From: Desulfobacterales bacterium
Lineage (GTDB): Bacteria; Desulfobacterota; Desulfobulbia; Desulfobulbales; JAGXFP01
Reading direction: 5' to 3'
Assembly: GCA_024637225.1 (NCBI GenBank)
Contig: JAGXFP010000050.1
Span: 75,905-139,904 of the forward strand
DNA length: 64,000 nucleotides
Shown: positions 59,572 to 64,000 of the stretch, piece by piece
Numbering within the stretch: position 1 is the stretch's first letter
Layout of the letters: the number at the start of each line of letters is the position of its first letter
Translations under genes and position numbers: made by a program
The notes under the pieces: generated by a model
Database searches by the model: none
Told to the model about the DNA's origin: nothing
Seen by the model: the letters and a program-made list of their open reading frames with translations, nothing else

Positions 59572-59838
59572 TAGAAGCCAGGAGTCAGGAGTCAGAAGCC
59601 AGGAGCCAGGAGTCGGGAGTCGGGTGTCGGGAGTCGGGTGTTAAAAGTAAGAAGTTAAAAGTTAAAAGTCAGAGGAGTCAGGAGCCAGAAGTTATGAGTT
59701 ATGTGTTAGGTAGAAGTTAGAAGTTAAGAAGTTAGAAGCAGGCGGAAGATCTCTTTAAAAGCTTATTCGGCGTTACTGGCTTCTGCCTCCTGACTTCTGG
59801 CTCCTGTCTCCTGGCTTCTGTCTTCTGGCTCCTGTCCT
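59572..59838. repeat. Heptameric GGAGCCA / GGAGTCG tract in inverted arms
   Basis: Left arm from GAAGCCAGGAGTCAGGAGTC to about 59640 is made of 7-base units (GGAGTCA, GGAGCCA, GGAGTCG, GGTGTCG). A middle section has AGTTA-rich 8-9 base units. The right arm (59778-59838) is the complement (CTTCTGGCTCCTGTCTCC). Together with 41566 the same kind of structure. No gene. Confidence 0.8.
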
Positions 59839-59850
59839 GGATTAGCCTTT

Positions 59851-61458
59851 ATGAGCATGGAAAGCGAAAAACTCGTCATCGAGCTGAATTTCCGGAACGA
59901 TATCATCGACGAGCGCAACGAGGACCAGCCCTTCGACAGCCGGGCGATGCTTGCCCTCCTGACCGAGACGGTGGTCGACAAGCGGACCCTGGAGCTGATC
60001 GAGATCCACGAGCTTTTCGAGGCCATGGACCACACCATCACCCGGGTAGGCTCGGCCCGCTTCTTCCACTCCCTGGCCAATCCCTCCGAATCGATCGAGC
60101 TGATCCATGCCAAGCAGGACTCCTACTGCGAACTGGCCAGCAACGTCAAGCTGCAAAGCGCCATCATCGACTTTCTGGAGGTGTTCAGCGCGGGCGAGGC
60201 CAAGCTGTTCAAATTTCTCAACGCCCACATGCAGGCCCTGCTGCCTTACCACGATTTCAAGGAAGCCGCCGAAACCATTAAATACATGATGGCGGCCGCC
60301 GAAGGACCGCGGCCGGAGACGGCCTATCTCGACTCCCTGTTCAAGAGCATCCTGAGTTTCAAAGGCTCCCCGGCCGCCGGTCTGGTCACCGGCCCCCGCT
60401 ACCGGACCCCGAAGGGGATCAGGGCGGCGGTTGAGAAGAAATCCCTGCTCCGCCTGCCCTTCCGCCCTTCCCGGCTTAGCCTGGGCTCCCTGCTGCCTTT
60501 TCTGCCGGGCCTGATTTTCGGGGCCGGCTGGCTGTTCGGTTTTATGAATGAAGCAACGGCTTTCACCCTTTTCATGCTGACCGCCTGGCTCAGCCTGTTC
60601 GGGATCCTCTACGGCGCGCTGATCAAGCCGATTTTCGATTACGAGACTGCGATCCTGCCGATCCGGAACCGCCTGATCGAATCGAACCGCTTCGGCTCGG
60701 CCATCGAGGCGGTCGCCGCCATCGACGAGCTGATGTCGTTCGTCAACTTCAGCCAGGCGCCGCCGCACCACCCGACCTGCATGCCGGAATTTTCCAACAA
60801 CCGCTACCACCACTTCATCGCCAGGAATCTGCGCAACCCGACCAGGGCGATGAGCGACCCGAATTACGTCCCGAACGACATCACCCTGGACGGCTGCCGG
60901 GCCACCTTCATCACCGGCCCGAACAGCGGCGGCAAGACCACGATCTGCAAGTCCATCGTCCAGAACCAGATCCTCGCCCAGATCGGGGCGCCGGTCATGG
61001 CCAGTTCGGCCCGAATCAATATGGCCGACCGAATCACCTATCAGGCCCCGGCCTTCGACACCCTGATCGATGAGGAGGGCCGCTTCGGCACCGAACTCAA
61101 GGAGACCCGGGACATCTTCTTTGCGACTACCCCGAAGAGCCTGGTCATCCTGGACGAGATCGCCGAGGGCACCACCACGCACGAGAAGATGAGCCTGTCG
61201 GTCGAGATCATGGACGGCTTTTACGCGATCGGCAATAACACAGTGCTGGTCACCCACAGTTTCGAACTGGTCGAAGAGTTCCGCCGGCAGGACAAGGGCC
61301 AGTACCTCCAGGTCGAATTCGCCGAGGACAATCCCACCCACCGGCTGATCCCCGGGGTCTCCACCGAAAGCCACGCCCTGCGGGTCGCCACCAAGATCGG
61401 CTTTGCGCCGGACGAGATCAGAAAACACCTGGCCGACAAGGGCTATATCGCGGGATAG
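59851..61458 (+). CDS. Membrane-inserted MutS-like ATPase
   Basis: 535 residues. The C-terminal half is a MutS ATPase: Walker A ITGPNSGGKTT (about 355-363), then KSIVQNQILAQIGAPVMAS, Walker B SLVILDEIAEGTTT and VLVTHSF. There is no mismatch-recognition or connector domain. Between the helical N-terminal part and the ATPase lies a hydrophobic hairpin (about 210-258, LLPFLPGLIFGAGWLFGF ... FTLFMLTAWLSLFGILYG). Function unknown; a mismatch role is unlikely. The start follows a repeat tract. hrpB follows 11 bp later. Confidence 0.88.
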   Translation: MSMESEKLVIELNFRNDIIDERNEDQPFDSRAMLALLTETVVDKRTLELIEIHELFEAMDHTITRVGSARFFHSLANPSESIELIHAKQDSYCELASNVKLQSAIIDFLEVFSAGEAKLFKFLNAHMQALLPYHDFKEAAETIKYMMAAAEGPRPETAYLDSLFKSILSFKGSPAAGLVTGPRYRTPKGIRAAVEKKSLLRLPFRPSRLSLGSLLPFLPGLIFGAGWLFGFMNEATAFTLFMLTAWLSLFGILYGALIKPIFDYETAILPIRNRLIESNRFGSAIEAVAAIDELMSFVNFSQAPPHHPTCMPEFSNNRYHHFIARNLRNPTRAMSDPNYVPNDITLDGCRATFITGPNSGGKTTICKSIVQNQILAQIGAPVMASSARINMADRITYQAPAFDTLIDEEGRFGTELKETRDIFFATTPKSLVILDEIAEGTTTHEKMSLSVEIMDGFYAIGNNTVLVTHSFELVEEFRRQDKGQYLQVEFAEDNPTHRLIPGVSTESHALRVATKIGFAPDEIRKHLADKGYIAG

Positions 61459-61468
61459 ACGATTTACC

Positions 61469-63976
61469 ATGGTGCCGAAACTGCCCGAACTGCCGATCAA
61501 CGCGATCCTGCCGGAACTGCAAAAGGCCTTGGCCGCCGGCCCGAGCGCGGTGCTGACCGCCGAGCCCGGCTCCGGCAAGACCACCATCGCCCCCCTCGCC
61601 CTCCTCGATGAACCCTGGCTGGCCGGACGCAAGATCATCATCCTCGAACCGCGCCGCCTGGCCGCCCGGGCCGCGGCGGCCCGGATGAGCGAGCTTATCG
61701 GCGACCGGCTCGGCAATACCGTCGGCTACCGGGTCCGCTTCGACAGCCGGGTGAGCAAAAACACCAGAATCGAAGTGGTCACCGAAGGCATCCTGATCCG
61801 GATGCTTCAGAACGACCCGGAGCTTGGCAACACCGGCCTGGTGATCTTCGATGAATTCCACGAGCGCAGCCTCCAGGCCGATATGGCCCTGGCCCTCTGC
61901 CTGGACCTCCGTGAACTCCGGGAAGACTTGAAAATTCTGGTGATGTCGGCGACCATCGACACCGCCGGGGTCGCGACTCTCCTCGGCGGCGCGCCGGTGA
62001 TCAGCGGCGAAGGGCGCTGCTTCCCGGTAGCGGTCGAGTACCTGAAACAGCAGTCCCGCGAAGGGCTGATCGACAAGACGGCAAGGGGCATCGACCGAGC
62101 CCTGGCCGAACAGCAGGGCGACATCCTGGCCTTTCTGCCGGGCGGCGGCGAGATCCGCCAAGTCGAGAAAATCTATAAAGGACGCGATCTGGACTGCCTG
62201 CCCCTTTACGGCGACCTGCCCCTGGAACAGCAGAACCGGGTTTTTGCGGGAAATTCGGAGCGCCGCCGCCTGATCCTCGCCACCCCGATTGCCGAGACCA
62301 GCCTCACTATCGAGGGGATCACTACCGTGGTCGATAGCGGCCTGGTCAAGTCGCCCCGCTTCGATCCGGCCAGCGGCCTGACCCGGCTGGAGACGATCCC
62401 GATCTCCAAGGCCTCGGCGGAGCAGCGGGCGGGCCGGGCCGGCCGGCTCGGCCCCGGTCATTGCTACCGGCTCTGGACCATGACCGAGCAGCACTCCCGG
62501 CCCGACTTCCTGCCCCCGGAGATCGTCAACAGCGATCTCGCCCCGCTCCTTCTCGAACTGGCCCTCTGGGGGGTAAGCGATCCCGGGGAGCTCATCTGGC
62601 TCGACCCGCCCCGCCAAGGGAGAGTCGTACAGGCCCGCAAGCTGCTCCTCGAGCTTGCGGCTATCGATGCCAAAGGGGCGATCACCCCGCTGGGCCGCGA
62701 ACTGGCCGGTTTCCCTCTCCATCCCCGCCTCGCCCTGATGCTGGTCCGGGGCCGGACGTTAGGCCAGATCACCCCGGCCTGCCGGCTGGCGGCGCTGCTC
62801 AATAACCGCGATCCCTTGAAAGCCGAGGCGGGGCGCTATTCCGCCGATCTCGATGAACGCTTGCGACTGCTCACCGCTTTCGAAAGGGACGGCGCAGGAG
62901 CGGTCCGGGCCAAAGGGGGCGATCCCGCCGCCTGCCGCCGGATCCTCCAGGAAGCGGCCCAGTACCGCCGCCTGCTCGGTAATGGTCTAAAAGTTCGGGA
63001 CCAGACCACCACCCCGGGCAGCCTCCTGGCCCATGCCTATCCGGACCGGATCGGCCGAAAAAAAGCGGCCGGCCGCTACCTCCTCGCCTCCGGACGCGGG
63101 GCGACCCTGCCGGACGGCGATCCCCTCGGCCGGGCCGAACTATTGGTCGCCGCAAGTCTTGACGCCGGCAAAACGGAGGGGCGGATTTTCCTGGCCGCAC
63201 CGCTTACCATGGCCGAACTCAGAAGCGAACACGGCCAGCTGATCCGGACCGGGAAGAGAGTCTACTGGGACGAAGAACAGCAAAGGGTCATCGCCGTCGA
63301 GGAAGAGCGGCTGGACAGTCTGGTCCTGAACCGGAAAATTTGGCCGAACCCCGACCCCGAAGAGGTCCGCCGCTGTCTCCTGGAAAAGATCCGCCGGACC
63401 GGGATGGACTCTCTACCCTGGCGGAAGAAAAGCCGGGAGCTGCAGGCCCGGCTCCGCAGCCTCCATTTCTGGGAGCCGAACCGCTGGCCAGAGATGAGCG
63501 ACGAAACCCTCCTCGAAGACCTCTCCTGGCTGGAACCTTATCTGGCCGGGGCCACCAGTCTTAACGATCTGAAAAAGCTCGATCTGGCCGAAATCCTCCT
63601 GGCCCGCTTCACCTGGCACAAAAGGCAGGAGCTGGAGCGGCTGGCCCCGAGCCATCTTGAAGTGCCGAGCGGCACCCGGATCAAGCTCCATTACCGGCCC
63701 GGTGAAACGCCGGTCCTGCCGGTGCGGATCCAGGAGATGTTCGGCTGCCTGGCAACACCGACGGTTGCAAACGGCAAGGTGGCGGTCCTGATCCACCTCC
63801 TCTCCCCGGCCCGGCGGCCGATCCAGATCACCGCCGATCTCGCCGGTTTCTGGCGCACAACCTATCCGGAAGTCAAGAAGGAGCTGGCCGGCCGCTATCC
63901 CAAGCATTACTGGCCGGAAGATCCGCTTGCGGCCGAACCGACCAGCCGGGCCAAACGGAGGAAACGGCAGGCCTGA
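61469..63976 (+). CDS. hrpB: ATP-dependent helicase HrpB
   Basis: 835 residues from the ATG at 61469; the open frame starts 66 bases earlier but inside the MutS-like gene. DEAH-type RNA-helicase motifs in order: GSGKTT (I), EPRRLAARAAAARMSE (Ia), DEFHERSLQADM (II), SATID (III), GDLPLEQQNR (IV), ATPIAETSLTIEGITTVVDSG (V) and QRAGRAGRLGPG (VI). A C-terminal HrpB-specific domain follows. Substrate is unknown. Ends 24 bp before the window's end. Confidence 0.96.
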   Translation: MVPKLPELPINAILPELQKALAAGPSAVLTAEPGSGKTTIAPLALLDEPWLAGRKIIILEPRRLAARAAAARMSELIGDRLGNTVGYRVRFDSRVSKNTRIEVVTEGILIRMLQNDPELGNTGLVIFDEFHERSLQADMALALCLDLRELREDLKILVMSATIDTAGVATLLGGAPVISGEGRCFPVAVEYLKQQSREGLIDKTARGIDRALAEQQGDILAFLPGGGEIRQVEKIYKGRDLDCLPLYGDLPLEQQNRVFAGNSERRRLILATPIAETSLTIEGITTVVDSGLVKSPRFDPASGLTRLETIPISKASAEQRAGRAGRLGPGHCYRLWTMTEQHSRPDFLPPEIVNSDLAPLLLELALWGVSDPGELIWLDPPRQGRVVQARKLLLELAAIDAKGAITPLGRELAGFPLHPRLALMLVRGRTLGQITPACRLAALLNNRDPLKAEAGRYSADLDERLRLLTAFERDGAGAVRAKGGDPAACRRILQEAAQYRRLLGNGLKVRDQTTTPGSLLAHAYPDRIGRKKAAGRYLLASGRGATLPDGDPLGRAELLVAASLDAGKTEGRIFLAAPLTMAELRSEHGQLIRTGKRVYWDEEQQRVIAVEEERLDSLVLNRKIWPNPDPEEVRRCLLEKIRRTGMDSLPWRKKSRELQARLRSLHFWEPNRWPEMSDETLLEDLSWLEPYLAGATSLNDLKKLDLAEILLARFTWHKRQELERLAPSHLEVPSGTRIKLHYRPGETPVLPVRIQEMFGCLATPTVANGKVAVLIHLLSPARRPIQITADLAGFWRTTYPEVKKELAGRYPKHYWPEDPLAAEPTSRAKRRKRQA

Positions 63977-64000
63977 TTTTACGGCTTTGTCCCCTCCGAA

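Overview
The window is about 58-60% GC, densely coded and without rRNA, tRNA or phage genes. The gene set points to an anaerobic deltaproteobacterium in the broad sense (Desulfobacterota / Desulfuromonadota). The pointers are a hybrid-cluster protein with a ferredoxin partner and an upstream HcpR-type palindrome, a NikR-controlled nickel ECF importer with the deltaproteobacterial operator GTGTTAC-N13-GTAACAC, an MTH1187 / CD1871A / NapH-like trio, and two-CW cysteine-rich small proteins. No marker gene fixes the genus, so this is inference from content.

Layout. 1-10011 (+): a chemosensory block. It holds the CheA C-terminus, a CheB-like protein that has lost two of its three catalytic residues, a ParA-type ATPase with an N-terminal zinc finger, a nitrate/sulfonate-type ABC transporter (permease, ATPase, membrane-anchored binding protein), a membrane hybrid histidine kinase, and a 934-residue protein with three CheW domains, one membrane span and a C-terminal LysM domain. 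I consider this block the best candidate for an undescribed system: an array scaffold that could be tied to the cell wall. 10149-15442: a two-CW protein, an SH3b protein bracketed by inverted repeats, the NapH-like / CD1871A / MTH1187 operon, PilZ, prepilin peptidase and a metallo-beta-lactamase-fold enzyme. 15708-22557 (-): a five-gene potassium-uptake and mnmG operon with two TrkH/KtrB-type channels and two TrkA-type regulators. 22717-25752: methyltransferase, UppP, DUF456, a small exported protein and TlpA.

26437-29815 (-): Hcp, an HD protein and a ferredoxin, plausibly one nitrosative-stress unit. 30070-41517: TPR protein, deaminase, PlsY with a frameshifted J-domain gene, PpiD, two small conserved-looking unknowns, a J-domain protein and DNA polymerase I separated by a MITE, and SfsA. 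41795-45765: an HTH/two-CW regulator, then NikR and NikMN-Q-O. 45842-47420: a HipBA-type toxin-antitoxin pair with two palindromic operators. 47642-54600: M90 peptidase, a lipoprotein, a DUF748 protein, a general-stress-like SDR with a Pmp3 peptide, a stand-alone and catalytically intact CheB, and an unknown. 55104-63976: Nudix, zinc-ribbon rhomboid, TrmB, QueC, NagZ, a membrane MutS-like ATPase and HrpB.

Intergenic DNA is unusually rich in short dispersed repeats. There is a MITE family with 13-bp inverted termini (CCTGAATCCGTGA) and 5-bp target duplications, elements ending in TTTTTGCGACGCCATCA, a CCACAGGGCATAAG family, a 110-bp near-perfect palindrome and heptameric GGAGCCA tracts. No transposase gene is present, so these are non-autonomous or mobilised from elsewhere in the genome.
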